From contig NZ_BOVJ01000033.1 in NCBI RefSeq assembly GCF_018403665.1, forward strand, positions 1-32,176: a stretch of DNA of 32,176 bases, written 5' to 3'. The stretch's first letter is position 1, and each line of letters begins with the position of its first letter. Source of the stretch: Paenibacillus cisolokensis (GTDB lineage Bacteria > Bacillota > Bacilli > Paenibacillales > Paenibacillaceae). The position numbers were made by a program, and so were the translations under genes. The notes beneath the pieces were generated by a model. The model saw only the letters and a list, made by a program, of their open reading frames with translations, was not told where the DNA came from and ran no database searches. Positions 16,415 through 24,464 of this stretch are shown one piece after another.

Positions 16415-17448
16415 GAAGCTCCCCCCTGCAGCATTTTGCGTCGGTAGAGCAGGTAAGCGAAGAACGGCGCGCCGATCAGCGCCGTGACGACGCCGAGCTG
16501 AATTTCGCGCGGGCTGAGCGCCGTGCGCGCAAGCGTATCGGCCCACAGGACGAAGATGCCGCCGCCGATGGCGGACAGCGGAATGAGCACCCGGTAATCC
16601 GGCCCGACGAGAAGCCGCAGCAAGTGGGGAACGACAAGGCCGACGAAGCCGACGACGCCGGAGACGGACACGGCGGCGGCCGTCAGCAGCGTGGACGTCA
16701 GCAATACGACCAGCTTCGTCCGCTCGACCCGCACGCCCAAATGCGCCGCGTGGCGTTCGCCGAGAACGAACAGATTAAGCGGCTGGCCGTACAAAATGAG
16801 AACCGGCAGGCAGACGGCGAGAAACGGCACGAGCAGATAGACATACTCCCAACTGCGCATCGCCAGACTGCCCATAATCCAGAACAAAATCTGATTGACA
16901 GTATCCTGCGACAGCGATACCATGAACGACACGAACGCCCCGAAAAACGCCTGCAGGACGACGCCCGACAAAATGAGCGTTTCGACCGCCATCGCTCCTT
17001 TCGTACGCGCGAGCCAGAACACGGCGGCGAGCGTCAGCGTTCCCGTCGTAAAAGCGACAGCCGGAATCGTCCAGATTCCGAATGCCGTCTGCAGACCGAG
17101 CAGAATGAGAAACGCCGCGCCTACCGAGCTTCCGGACGCGACGCCGAGCGTATACGGATCGGCCAGCGGGTTGCGGAGAACGCCTTGAAAGCCCGCCCCG
17201 GCAAGGGCCAGACAGGCGCCGACGAGAATCGCCAGCAGCACCCGGGAGAGCCGGATTTCCGTCACGATCGCCATTTCGCCTTCCGACCACGTTCCGCCCC
17301 CGAACTCAAGACCGGTGAACCGGTACAGCAAAATGCTCCATACATCGCGCAGCGAAATGCCTGCCGAGCCGATGGACAGGCTGACGACGACGGAAACGGC
17401 AAGGAGGAGTACGCCGACTCCTCCGTATACCAGCAATTTGCGTTTCAT
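16411..17448 (-). CDS. btuC: Corrinoid ABC transporter permease (FecCD family)
   Basis: A 345-residue permease of the FecCD/BtuC family with about ten membrane helices. Family blocks are IRLSRVLLAILVGACLALAG, GVLRNPLADPYTLGVASGSS, the central ETLILSGVVLQAFFGA, LGERHAAHLGV (contact region for the ATPase), and the final GFVGLVVPHLLRLLVGPDYR. It starts at the ATG at 17448, five bases downstream of the btuF stop, and ends overlapping btuD. As with btuD, vitamin B12 as the cargo is inferred from the riboswitch and neighbours. Confidence 0.94.
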   Translation of the reverse strand: MKRKLLVYGGVGVLLLAVSVVVSLSIGSAGISLRDVWSILLYRFTGLEFGGGTWSEGEMAIVTEIRLSRVLLAILVGACLALAGAGFQGVLRNPLADPYTLGVASGSSVGAAFLILLGLQTAFGIWTIPAVAFTTGTLTLAAVFWLARTKGAMAVETLILSGVVLQAFFGAFVSFMVSLSQDTVNQILFWIMGSLAMRSWEYVYLLVPFLAVCLPVLILYGQPLNLFVLGERHAAHLGVRVERTKLVVLLTSTLLTAAAVSVSGVVGFVGLVVPHLLRLLVGPDYRVLIPLSAIGGGIFVLWADTLARTALSPREIQLGVVTALIGAPFFAYLLYRRKMLQGGAS

Positions 17449-17453
17449 GTTGT

Positions 17454-18499
17454 TTACGAGAACAGGTCGGGATGAATCGCCTTCGCCAGCTCCAGCAATC
17501 CGTCGGCCAGTCTCGGCCCGACCCGCACGAGCGGATCTTGCGGGACTTCATAAAGCCGATCATGCTTGACGGCGTCGATCGCATCCCAGCCGGGGCGGCT
17601 CTCGATGCCTTCCAGTATCGGGTTCGGCTCAACATTCAAATCGGGATAGATAATAATTTCCGGATTCTGCTGCACGACGCTTTCGGGCGTAATTTCGAAC
17701 CAGCCCGGCTGATCGCCCGCCACGTTGACGCCGCCGGCAATCGTCAGCAGCTCGTCCAGAAACTCGCCCTTGCCGACCGACCAGCCCGGCGAAAATTCCA
17801 GATAGACCTTCGGACGCGGCGCATCTTTTACCGCTTCGGCCACTTGCTCCTTCACTTCGCGCATGTGCGCGGCAACCTCGCCGGCCTGCTCCTGGGCGTC
17901 CACGATTTCGCCGATTTGTTCGATTTTCGCGATGACTTCATCATACGTTTTCGGATCGGTCGCGTAAACCTTCAAGTCAAGCTTGCGGAGCTGCTCGATC
18001 GCCTGACCGTTCATCCCCGAGGAAGCGACGACCAGATCCGGATTCAGCGCCGCAACCGCTTCGATATTCGTCGTCATGTCGCCGATCTTCGGCTTGTCCA
18101 GCGCTTCTTCCGGATAATTGCTGAACTCGTCCACCCCGACGACCCGGTCCCCGGCGCCGATCGCGTACAAAATTTCCGTTTCGCTCGGTGCGAGTGTTAC
18201 GATTTTCTCCGGCGCTTGCTCAAACGTCAGCTCTGTTCCGGTACCGTCCGTCACCGTGAGCGGATAAACGGTCGCCTGGGCGCTTTCTTCCTCTTCAGCC
18301 GGCGCCTCCTGTCCCTCTCCGGCTTGTCCGTTCGTCGATTCCCCGGCGTTCTGCGTCTCGCTTTGCGTCTCGTTCTGCTCCGTGCCCGCAACCTCCGGCG
18401 CGTTTTGCCGGTCTGGCCGCAAGCGCCCAAAACGAGCATTGCGGCGACGGCCAGCAGCGTAAGCCAGCGGGCAAACGATGTGTTACCTGTTTTCAGCAT
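17454..18499 (-). CDS. btuF: Corrinoid-binding lipoprotein (one apparent frameshift)
   Basis: The extracellular substrate-binding lipoprotein for the btuCD transporter. A signal peptide ends in the lipobox LGAC (Cys at residue 27). A Glu/Gln/Asn-rich linker of about 40 residues follows. Then comes a periplasmic-binding fold with FEQAPEKIVTLAPSETEILYAIGAGDRVVGVDEF, typical of B12 and siderophore binders, a TSSGMNG-like loop, the long linking helix, and the C-terminal half. The signal peptide and mature part are in different frames. One base added to the T4 run at 18403-18406 (plus strand) gives ACGQTGKNAPEV and a 348-residue protein. It starts at the ATG at 18499 with GAAGGA upstream. It is the first gene after the riboswitch and terminator. 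Confidence 0.92.
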
Positions 18500-18603
18500 G
18501 CTTCCTTCACTCCGATACCCAAATTAATGTCCGATGCTTGAAAATAATGACCGTGATTCACGACCGCAAACCATCTTGCGGGGATTGCTGCCGATAGCTC
18601 CGG

Positions 18604-18646
18604 CTAAAATAAAAGCATTCCCGACAACATGTGTCAGAAATGCTTT
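18604..18646 (-). terminator. Riboswitch-associated leader terminator
   Basis: On the minus strand AAAGCATT (18639-18646) pairs with AATGCTTT (18612-18619). An inner GACA/TGTC helix adds to the stem, and TATTTTA follows. It lies about 110 bases downstream of the riboswitch and 105 bases upstream of btuF, where an expression-platform terminator would be expected. It would shut off btuF-cobS when cobalamin is bound; which leader strand acts as the antiterminator was not worked out. Confidence 0.75.
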
Positions 18647-18754
18647 CTGTCCGGCTTTCAGCGCCCACGGCGTCCGAGCTGCCGCATCGCGCAAACGGCA
18701 AGCCGCTCCGATTTCCAACACCTCCCTAAATCCACGTAGGTTTCAGCGTCGATA

Positions 18755-18980
18755 AAACAGGCAGGTCTCCTGACTCGAAGCTTGACCGCATTCACAGCCT
18801 TCCCGGATCGGCCGATCCAGTGGCGCGAAAATTGAATGCGATTGCCGCATCCGCTAGCGGGGCGGCGCTTCTTACAGTGGCGGGTCCGTGCCGGATTTGC
18901 ACCGGTCTTCCCTATTAAGCCTGGAAACGTCCGGAGCGGGGAATCGCGTTCGCCCTTTCCGGCCTTTCCGGCACCTGTTT
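18755..18980 (-). ncRNA. Cobalamin riboswitch
   Basis: On the minus strand the conserved elements appear in order: a 5' P1 strand AAACAGG (18974-18980), the core GGTGCAAATCCGGCACGGAC, CCGCCACTGTAAG (B12 core, to ~18871), the GAAGCGCC/CACTGG arm, GGGAAGGC, the B12 box GAGTCAGGAGACCTGCC (about 18760-18777), and the 3' P1 strand CCTGTTT (18755-18761). The aptamer senses adenosylcobalamin or a related corrinoid. It leads the btuF-btuC-btuD-cobT-cobU-cobS unit and would repress it when B12 is plentiful, probably through the terminator at 18604-18646. Confidence 0.96.
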
Positions 18981-18988
18981 CTCCATAT

Positions 18989-19003
18989 ATGCAATTTTTG
19001 CAT
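18989..19003. promoter_or_regulatory. 15-bp perfect palindrome upstream of the riboswitch
   Basis: ATGCAATTTTTGCAT (ATGCAA, three T, TTGCAT) sits next to a CATATATG sequence, about ten bases upstream of the riboswitch 5' end on the minus strand. The region must contain the operon promoter, so this could be an operator or overlap the -10, but no clear -35/-10 pair is visible. Confidence 0.35.
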
Positions 19004-19169
19004 TAAACGCAGTAGTAACTATATCACGACGCATGCGGAATGTCTATCCTCTTTTCACCGGCTATGCGCTCTGCGGGAATATCCGCGCCGAAGCCGGCAT
19101 ACGTAACTGGTAACGGCCGGATTGGGCGTATTTTGTCCGGTTCATCGGCGAACAGGAGGGCAATCTCGT

Positions 19170-19610
19170 ATGGGTTTGGACAGACGCAAATCCCGCTATT
19201 GTCGGTGGGCGGCGGGCATACTCGCCGGGACGGCGCTGCTGATCGGAGCGGTCTGTTACGCCGGCGCCGGAGACGAACCGGTCCCGGCGGCGACGACGCA
19301 TATCGGCGACGGCTGGCAGGCGGAATGGACGATCGGCCCGTATCCGGCAAAGGCGCTTCAAGAAAGCCGCTTTACCGTCAAGCTAGCCGATGCGGACGGG
19401 CGGCCGATTCGCTCGGCCGACGTTTCCGCCGAACTGGATATGCGGCATATGGGCTGCGGAACCGTTTCATTCCGGTTGAAGGAAACGGCTCCCGGCGTCT
19501 ATGAAGGAACCGGCTATGCGCTGATGCCGGGGACTTGGGAAGCGAGTCTGACGGTTGACGCGGCAGACCGCTCGTTCGACGTGAACCGGCAGTTCGCAGC
19601 CGTCCGGTAA
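19170..19610 (+). CDS. YtkA/FixH-like membrane-anchored protein
   Basis: A 146-residue protein with a basic N-terminus, one membrane helix (AAGILAGTALLIGAVCYAG) and an extracellular YtkA-like beta-sandwich domain. The domain shows WQAEWTIGPYPAKALQESRF, then the family-type DMRHMGCGT block, and PGVYEGTGYALMPGTWEASL. YtkA/FixH relatives are linked to copper delivery and cytochrome oxidase assembly. The Met-His-Met-Cys cluster could bind metal, but that is inference. The ATG at 19170 is nine bases after GGAGGG. It faces the CopA and SafE-like genes tail to tail, a content resembling the FixGHIS set. A terminator hairpin lies at 19840. Confidence 0.82.
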   Translation: MGLDRRKSRYCRWAAGILAGTALLIGAVCYAGAGDEPVPAATTHIGDGWQAEWTIGPYPAKALQESRFTVKLADADGRPIRSADVSAELDMRHMGCGTVSFRLKETAPGVYEGTGYALMPGTWEASLTVDAADRSFDVNRQFAAVR

Positions 19611-19618
19611 CGAAGAAG

Positions 19619-19760
19619 CGAGCGCGTTGCTCTTGGCCGCATTGCCTGGTCGTGCTGCCTGGCTGCGTTGCTTAACGCTGCCTGGTTTGCTTAACGCTGT
19701 CTGGCTGCGTTGCTGGTCGCGTTGCTTGGCCGTGTTGTCTGGACGCGTTGTCTCGCGCAG
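19619..19760. repeat. Degenerate TGGCTGCGTTGCT repeats
   Basis: After the stop of the YtkA-like gene, about 140 bases consist of decayed copies of a word like TGCCTGGCTGCGTTGCTTAACGC. TTGCTTAACGCTG occurs twice, and GCGTTGCT, GTGTTGTC and GCGTTGTC variants continue. A short open frame crosses it but encodes only Leu/Arg/Cys-rich low-complexity sequence. Confidence 0.65.
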
Positions 19761-19839
19761 CTCGACAAACACGCACGGATATGGGCCGTCGGCGAGAAGC
19801 GCGTCTTTTTTACGGCGCGCTTCCTTGCGCTGATGGCGG

Positions 19840-19863
19840 AGCCGGGAATCGTCCCGGCTTTTC
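19840..19863 (+). terminator. Terminator hairpin after the YtkA-like gene
   Basis: AGCCGGGA (19840-19847) and TCCCGGCT (19852-19859) form an eight-pair stem with a four-base loop, followed by TTTC on the plus strand. It lies two bases beyond the stop codon of the convergent SafE-like gene. The T-tract is short, so efficiency is uncertain. Confidence 0.55.
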
Positions 19864-19864
19864 G

Positions 19865-20548
19865 CTACCACAGCCACGGCGTCAAGGTCGGCACGACGCC
19901 GTTCGCCGCCAGCCCGCGCATGATGGACAGTGTGCCGACGATGACGGCGGCTGCCGTCGCCCCGTACCGCATCATCCGTCGCCAGCGCTTGCCGGCGTAT
20001 GAAGCCAGCCACCCCGCCGCGGCAAGCGCGGGGAACGTCGACAGGCCGAACAGCCCCATCACCAGCGCTCCTTGCCACCATACCCCCGAAGCGGCCGCGT
20101 TCATCTGCATCGCATACGTCAGCCCGCAGGGCAGAAAACCGAAGGCGAACCCGGTGGCCAGCAGATGCGCGTCTTCAGCCGCCGACCGCCGTGTTTTCCC
20201 GCCTGGGCGAAGCCGCCGCGACAAAAAGCCCGAAACCCGCCGCAGCAGCGGCAGCTGAAATTTTCGCCACAGCCACAGCAGAACGAAGCAGCCGCCGACG
20301 ATCGACGCGGCGCCCTGAACGCCGGCAAGCCGGCCCGCCAGATCCAGAAAAGATCCCGCCGCGCCCATTGCGGCGCCGAGGAGCGTATACGAGAAAACAC
20401 GGCCGCCGTTATACAGCAGCAGCACGCGGCGCGCCGACGCCGAGGACTGGAGCGCGACCGACGAAACGATGCCGCCGCACATGCCGATGCAATGCGGCGC
20501 GCTGAACAGGCCGGTCAGCATGACGCTCCCCCATTGCGCCGCGTTCAC
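19865..20548 (-). CDS. SafE-like (TauE/SafE, DsbD/UreH-type) membrane protein
   Basis: A 227-residue membrane protein of the sulfite exporter TauE/SafE or urease-accessory UreH-like type, with about six helices. The N-terminal [20 protein letters not shown] carries the family's HCxGMCGG metal-site-like signature. [18 protein letters not shown] and [14 protein letters not shown] follow, the latter a second cysteine-containing helix. The GTG start at 20548 overlaps the CopA stop as GTGA and has GGAAGG seven bases upstream, so the two are probably translationally coupled. In many bacteria such proteins sit beside copper ATPases and cytochrome oxidase assembly genes, which favours a role in metal or redox handling over sulfite export. 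Confidence 0.88.
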   Translation of the reverse strand: MNAAQWGSVMLTGLFSAPHCIGMCGGIVSSVALQSSASARRVLLLYNGGRVFSYTLLGAAMGAAGSFLDLAGRLAGVQGAASIVGGCFVLLWLWRKFQLPLLRRVSGFLSRRLRPGGKTRRSAAEDAHLLATGFAFGFLPCGLTYAMQMNAAASGVWWQGALVMGLFGLSTFPALAAAGWLASYAGKRWRRMMRYGATAAAVIVGTLSIMRGLAANGVVPTLTPWLW

Positions 20549-22808
20549 GGGCGTTCCTTCCCGGCCAGTCGTGCAAGCCGGGGACCGAGCCGGAGCGCGT
20601 TGCCGACGACGGATACCGAGCTCAGCGCCATGGCGGTGCCGGCCATCCAAGGCTTGAGCATGCCGCAAGCGGCAAACGGGATGATAACCGCGTTGTACGC
20701 GAAAGCGAACGCCAGATTTTGGCGGATGTTGCGCATCGTCAGCCGGCTGATCGCCAGCGCGTCGCCGATGCCGGTAAGCTGCGACCGCAGCAGCGCGATA
20801 TGTCCGGCCCCCATCGCCGCATCCGTGCCGTCGCCCATCGCGAATCCGACATCGGCGGCCGCCAGCGCCGGCGCATCGTTCCAGCCGTCGCCGGCCATGC
20901 CGACGCGCCGGCCTTCCGCCCGCAGTTGCTCGATCAGCCGCAGCTTCTGAGCGGGCAGCATCGAATGGCGGACATCCGCGATGCCCGCTTCCCGGGCCGC
21001 CGCCAGTGCAGGAGCTTCGCGGTCGCCGGTGGCGAGCACGACCGCAAGTCCCGATCGCCGCAGCCGGCGCACCGCGCCGCGGGATGACGGCCTGACCGGA
21101 TCGGCAAAGGCGAGCGCTCCGACCGCTATCCCGTTCTCGGCCGCATACAGCACCGTCTCGCCGCTCCGCTCCCTCTCGGCCGCAAAGGCGGCAATGCGCT
21201 CGTCTTTCGCCCATCCCTGCTCGTCGGCCATGGCGGCATTGCCGACGGCGAACCGCCGGCCGTCCACCGCCGCCTCTACACCCCGCCCCGGCAGGAAGCT
21301 CGCGCCCGCGGGCTTGGGCGGTACGAGGCCGGCGGCGGCTGCCGCCTCGCGAATCGCCCTGGCAAGAGGGTGCGCGGAGTCCGCTTCCGCCGCCGCCGCA
21401 TTGCGGAGCAGCGCGGAACGGGAGCCTTGAACAGCCAGCATGCCGGTCAAGCGGGGCTTGCCCTCGGTGACCGTTCCCGTTTTGTCGACGACGATGGCGT
21501 CCAGTAGCGCCAGCCGCTCCAGCGCGCCCGCTTCCTTCACGACGACGCCCTGCCGGGCCAGCTTGCCGGAAGCGATCACAAGAGAAATCGGCGTCGCCAG
21601 GCCGAGCGCGCACGGACAAGCGGCCAGCAGTACGGCCAGCGCGCTCATCATCGCCCGTTCGCCGTCGCCGGGCGCGAGCCAGACATACCATGCGGCGAAC
21701 GTCGCCGTCGCCAACATCATCATGAGCGGCACGAACCAGCCGGCCAATTGGTCGACCTTGCGCTGAATCGTCGTCTTCGAGGATTGCGCCTGGCGGACGA
21801 GCGCATAAATCCGGCTGACCATCGTCGCTCCGCCAGCCGCCCGCGCGCGGATGCGCAGCTGACCGGAAGCGAGCGTCGTACCGGCCCATACGGGGTCGCC
21901 CGGCGCTTTGTCCACGGGCAAGCTTTCGCCGGTCAGCATCGCCTCGACGACGCTCGCTTCGCCTTGCGTCACGATACCGTCGACGGGAAGCGGCTCTCCT
22001 TCCCGGACCAGCACATCGTCTCCCGGCCGCACTTGATCGGCGGGAAGGCGGAGCTCTTGTCCGGCGCGAATGACCGTCGCTTGCGATGCCGCCGTTCCGC
22101 CGCTTCCCCCCGCCTCGCGCAGCGCGCGGACCGCGGCCGAAGACTCCAGCAGCTTGCCGAGCAGCACGGCCGTAATGACGACAGCCGACGTCTCGAAGTA
22201 GAGCGGCTGCTCCGCTCCGCCGCTTGCGGCGCCGCGAAACAGCGTGTAATGGCTGTGCAGAAAAGCGGCCGACGTGCCGACCGCCACCAGCACATCCATA
22301 TTGAACACTTTCTCCCGAATGGCGTTGTACGCGCCGAAATAAAACGGCAATCCGACAACGAACTGTACGATCGCAGCCGCCCCTAGCTGAAACCACCCAT
22401 TCATGAACAGCGCCGGCACCGGCATGTCCTGCAAAACGAATAATGATGGGCCATCGCCCACATCAACGGAAGCGTAAGCGCGGCCGATACGGCGAATCGA
22501 AGCCGCAGCGCGGCCGTTTCCCGCTCCGGATCGTCCTGATCCGGCGGGGCGGCTTCGAAACCGAGCTCCCGTATCCGGTCGACGATCCGTTCCGCTGTGG
22601 CCGTGTCCGGAGCATAACTGATCCACGCCGTCCGGGCGGCATAGCTGACCGAAACCCGGTATACGCCCGGCAGCCTGCCGACCGCCTTCTCGATGCGGGC
22701 GGCGCAAGCGGTGCAGCTCATCCCCTGTATGCGCAAATCGAGCGATTCGCTCATCCTTTCCGGCCCGATCGATCCGTACGATAGTTTCCGGTATGCTTCG
22801 TCGTTCAA
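20545..22808 (-). CDS. copA: CopA-type copper-transporting P1B ATPase (one apparent frameshift)
   Basis: A P-type ATPase moving Cu(I) or Ag(I) across the membrane. An N-terminal HMA domain has the metal site [18 protein letters not shown] helices, the actuator motif LTGESLP, CPC in [13 protein letters not shown], the phosphorylation site [29 protein letters not shown] and the late YNxxxxP and [15 protein letters not shown] motifs follow, matching Cu(I) pumps. The HMA and the rest are in two frames. One base added to the A4 run at 22433-22436 (plus strand) gives [20 protein letters not shown] and 754 residues. I used the TTG at 22808 after GGGGAG; an ATG at 22754 is an alternative. Neither a CopZ nor a CsoR/CueR gene is adjacent. 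Confidence 0.93.
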
Positions 22809-22959
22809 TTTCTCCCCGCCTTCCTGACCGCGTCATAACCGTTCTACGCTCATATATATGGCGGATAAGCCGTTCGCATGCCGGAGGCAAGAGAGGCTGA
22901 AGCTCCGAAGTTATTCTATTATGGCCGCGGTCCCGTTAACGTTCTGCAGTCTCGCTCTT

Positions 22960-23098
22960 GTTTTGTAACTTTTGTAGCCTCGTTATCGTTTTGTAGCTTT
23001 TGTAGCCTCGTTGTCGTTTTGTAGCTTTTGTAGCCTCGTTGTCGTTTTGTAGCCTCGTTATCGTTTTGCCACCTCACTATCGTTTTGCCACCTCGCTC
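22960..23098. repeat. 28-bp then 19-bp tandem repeat array
   Basis: Three 28-base units (GTTTTGTAGCTTTTGTAGCC plus TCGTTGTC, with small changes) occupy 22960-22987, 22988-23015 and 23016-23043. Three 19-base units follow at 23044, 23063 and 23082, in which one GTAGCTTTT block is missing and, in the last two, GTAGCC becomes CCACCT. It lies about 150 bases upstream of the copA start. The reverse frame encodes only a repetitive Lys/Thr/Asn-rich string, so it is not a gene. Confidence 0.85.
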
Positions 23099-23172
23099 GT
23101 TTTCTCTTCCCGAAATCCATTCCTCCTTCGCTCGAATTTTAACCATCCTTTCGGGTGTTCAGGCTGATTTAA

Positions 23173-23583
23173 ATGCACTTTGTGCAACTAACCGCCGCTG
23201 TAGCTTCTTTTTCAGCCATTTCATTGCACAACGTGCAACTAAAATCGAATTTGTGCCCACCTTTCGGATGTTCCGGCCAAAATAATTGCACTTTGTGCAA
23301 CCAACCGCCGCTGTAGCTTCTTTTTCAGCCATTTCATTGCACAACGTGCAACTAAAATCGAATTTGTGCCCACCTTTCGGACGTTCCGGCCGAAGTAATT
23401 GCACTTTGTGCAACCAACCGCCGCTGTAGCTTCTTTTTCAGCCATTTCATTGCACATCGTGCAGCTAAAATCGAATTTGTGCCCCTCTTTCGGACGTTCC
23501 GGCCGAAATAATTGCACTTTGTGCAACCAACCGCCGCTGTAGCTTCTTTTTCGGCCATTTCATTGCACAACGTGCAACTAAAA
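23173..23583. repeat. 113-bp tandem repeat, four copies, paired palindromes
   Basis: The unit starts at 23174, 23287, 23400 and 23513, an exact 113-base period; the fourth copy stops after about 70 bases. Each unit carries two 15-base perfect or near-perfect palindromes, TTGCACTTTGTGCAA and TTGCACAACGTGCAA, centred about 51 bases apart, separated from the next by about 62. Between them is a conserved CCGCCGCTGTAGCTTC plus T5 and CAGCCATTTCA, and CGAATTTGTGCCC plus CTTTCGGACGTTCCGGCC. Substitutions are few, so the copies are recent. Each palindrome would form a six-pair hairpin in RNA. Confidence 0.93.
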
Positions 23584-23722
23584 TGAACTCGAAATACTTT
23601 TTCACAGGCAACCGCGACATTCCTCAGTCTCCATGCAAATGCGGAATTGAGCGGAATTGTCCGCTTCGTTACACGCATCGGGCCGAAGCTGTCCAGACCC
23701 CGGGGTTTGCACTATCAGATGC

Positions 23723-23759
23723 AAAAAAAGATATGTCCGGCATCACAGCCAGACATATC
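23723..23759 (-). terminator. Rho-independent terminator after the rhodanese gene
   Basis: On the minus strand GATATGTCTGGC (23748-23759) pairs with GCCGGACATATC (23730-23741), a 12-pair stem with one G-T pair and a six-base loop. Seven T's follow (23723-23729). It lies ten bases past the rhodanese stop codon and is the clearest terminator in the window. Confidence 0.92.
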
Positions 23760-23768
23760 CGTTAAACG

Positions 23769-24082
23769 TTAATTTGCCCCTCTCGTTACAGGACCTTGCC
23801 AGGCCAACATGCCGCCCTCCACATTGACGACAGGATAACCCAGCTCATGCAAAAGTCGCAAGCTTTGCCGCTGCGGTTGCCGCTCCGGCAGATGAGAACG
23901 ATCGGCTCTTCGCCCGATTTGCATTCCTCGTAGCGTTCGGCCAGCTGGGACAGCGGAATATGTCGGGCTTCCGCAATATGGCCTTCTTCCCATTCCTCCT
24001 GCTCGCGCACGTCGATCAGGTTGATTTTCTCCCCTTGCTCCAGCTTGCGCTGCAATTCGTCGGTCGTCCATTTCGGGATCAT
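23769..24082 (-). CDS. Single-domain rhodanese-like protein (one apparent frameshift)
   Basis: A small cytosolic sulfurtransferase-type protein. The N-terminus has NLIDVREQEEWEEGHIAEAR, the rhodanese entry motif, then HIPLSQLAER, and the active loop LICRSGNRS with catalytic Cys65. After CDF the frame breaks. One base added to the A4 run at 23851-23854 (plus strand) continues into LHELGYPVVNVEGGMLAWQG, the typical family ending, giving 104 residues. The ATG at 24082 overlaps the stop of the DUF1992 gene as ATGA. The perfect terminator at 23723 follows, so these two genes form a compact unit. Confidence 0.93.
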
Positions 24083-24464
24083 GTCTGATCCGCTCCTTCC
24101 AGTCGCTCTCGAATTTGTTTTTCATATTGTCCGAACGCCGCTAGGCTTCCCCAGCCTCTCTGCTCCCCGAGCAGGCGAAGCCGGAGACGCTTTTCGCTCA
24201 GCTGCTTGCTCAGTTTCCGGCGTTCGTCGTCTTGCTCGCACATGGCGATCAGATCCTGCAGCGCGATCAGCTCTTTGGCCAGCTGCACCTCTTCCGGAAC
24301 GTAACCGGAATTTTTGAGCAGCTTGTAGCCGACCCGAAGCTCTTCCGGAATATGGGACAGGTCTTCCAATTCGAGCGGTTTGCCCGCGCCTTGCAGGTTG
24401 TCGAACTCGCCTTTTCGCCTTGCTTCGGCAATTCGTTCCTCGACCAGCTGGGAAAAAAGTCCAC
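24079..24464 (-). CDS. DUF1992 (DnaJ-C28-like) protein (one apparent frameshift near the start)
   Basis: A small conserved protein of the DUF1992 family, related to the human DNAJC28 region outside its J domain; function unknown. The body has QLVEERIAEARRKGEFDNLQ, GAGKPLELEDLSHIPEELR and NSGYVPEEVQLAKEL, all diagnostic. The frame upstream of SQLVEERIAE has no good start. One base added to the A6 run at 24453-24458 (plus strand) joins it to a GTG at 24464, giving the family-like start MDFFSQLVEERIAE, with AAGGAGG eight bases upstream. The restored protein has 128 residues. The ATG at 24501, in the uncorrected frame, is therefore probably false. It overlaps the rhodanese start. Confidence 0.9.

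Noticed and set aside
14153..16447. 764-codon open frame on the plus strand
   Set aside because: It is antisense to cobU, cobT and btuD, all of which show complete catalytic motifs; long antisense frames are common at this GC content.
18524..18721. Small leader peptide in the riboswitch leader
   Set aside because: It spans the leader terminator, has a TTG only two bases from its ribosome site, and shows no Cys, Met or repeated codon pattern that would suggest attenuation.
19627..19833. 68-residue plus-strand open frame after the YtkA-like gene
   Set aside because: It is a translation of degenerate tandem repeats and overlaps the terminator region.
22919..23146. 75-residue Lys/Thr/Asn-rich open frame
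   Set aside because: The whole frame is a translation of the 28/19-bp repeat array.
23173..23583. CRISPR array
   Set aside because: The whole 113-base unit is repeated, without unique spacers, and no cas genes are present.
23159..23678. Cys-x-x-Cys-containing open frames across the 113-bp array
   Set aside because: The 113-base period shifts frame every copy, the Cys pairs come from the palindromes, and no start or ribosome site is evident. Kept open only if the true period is 114.
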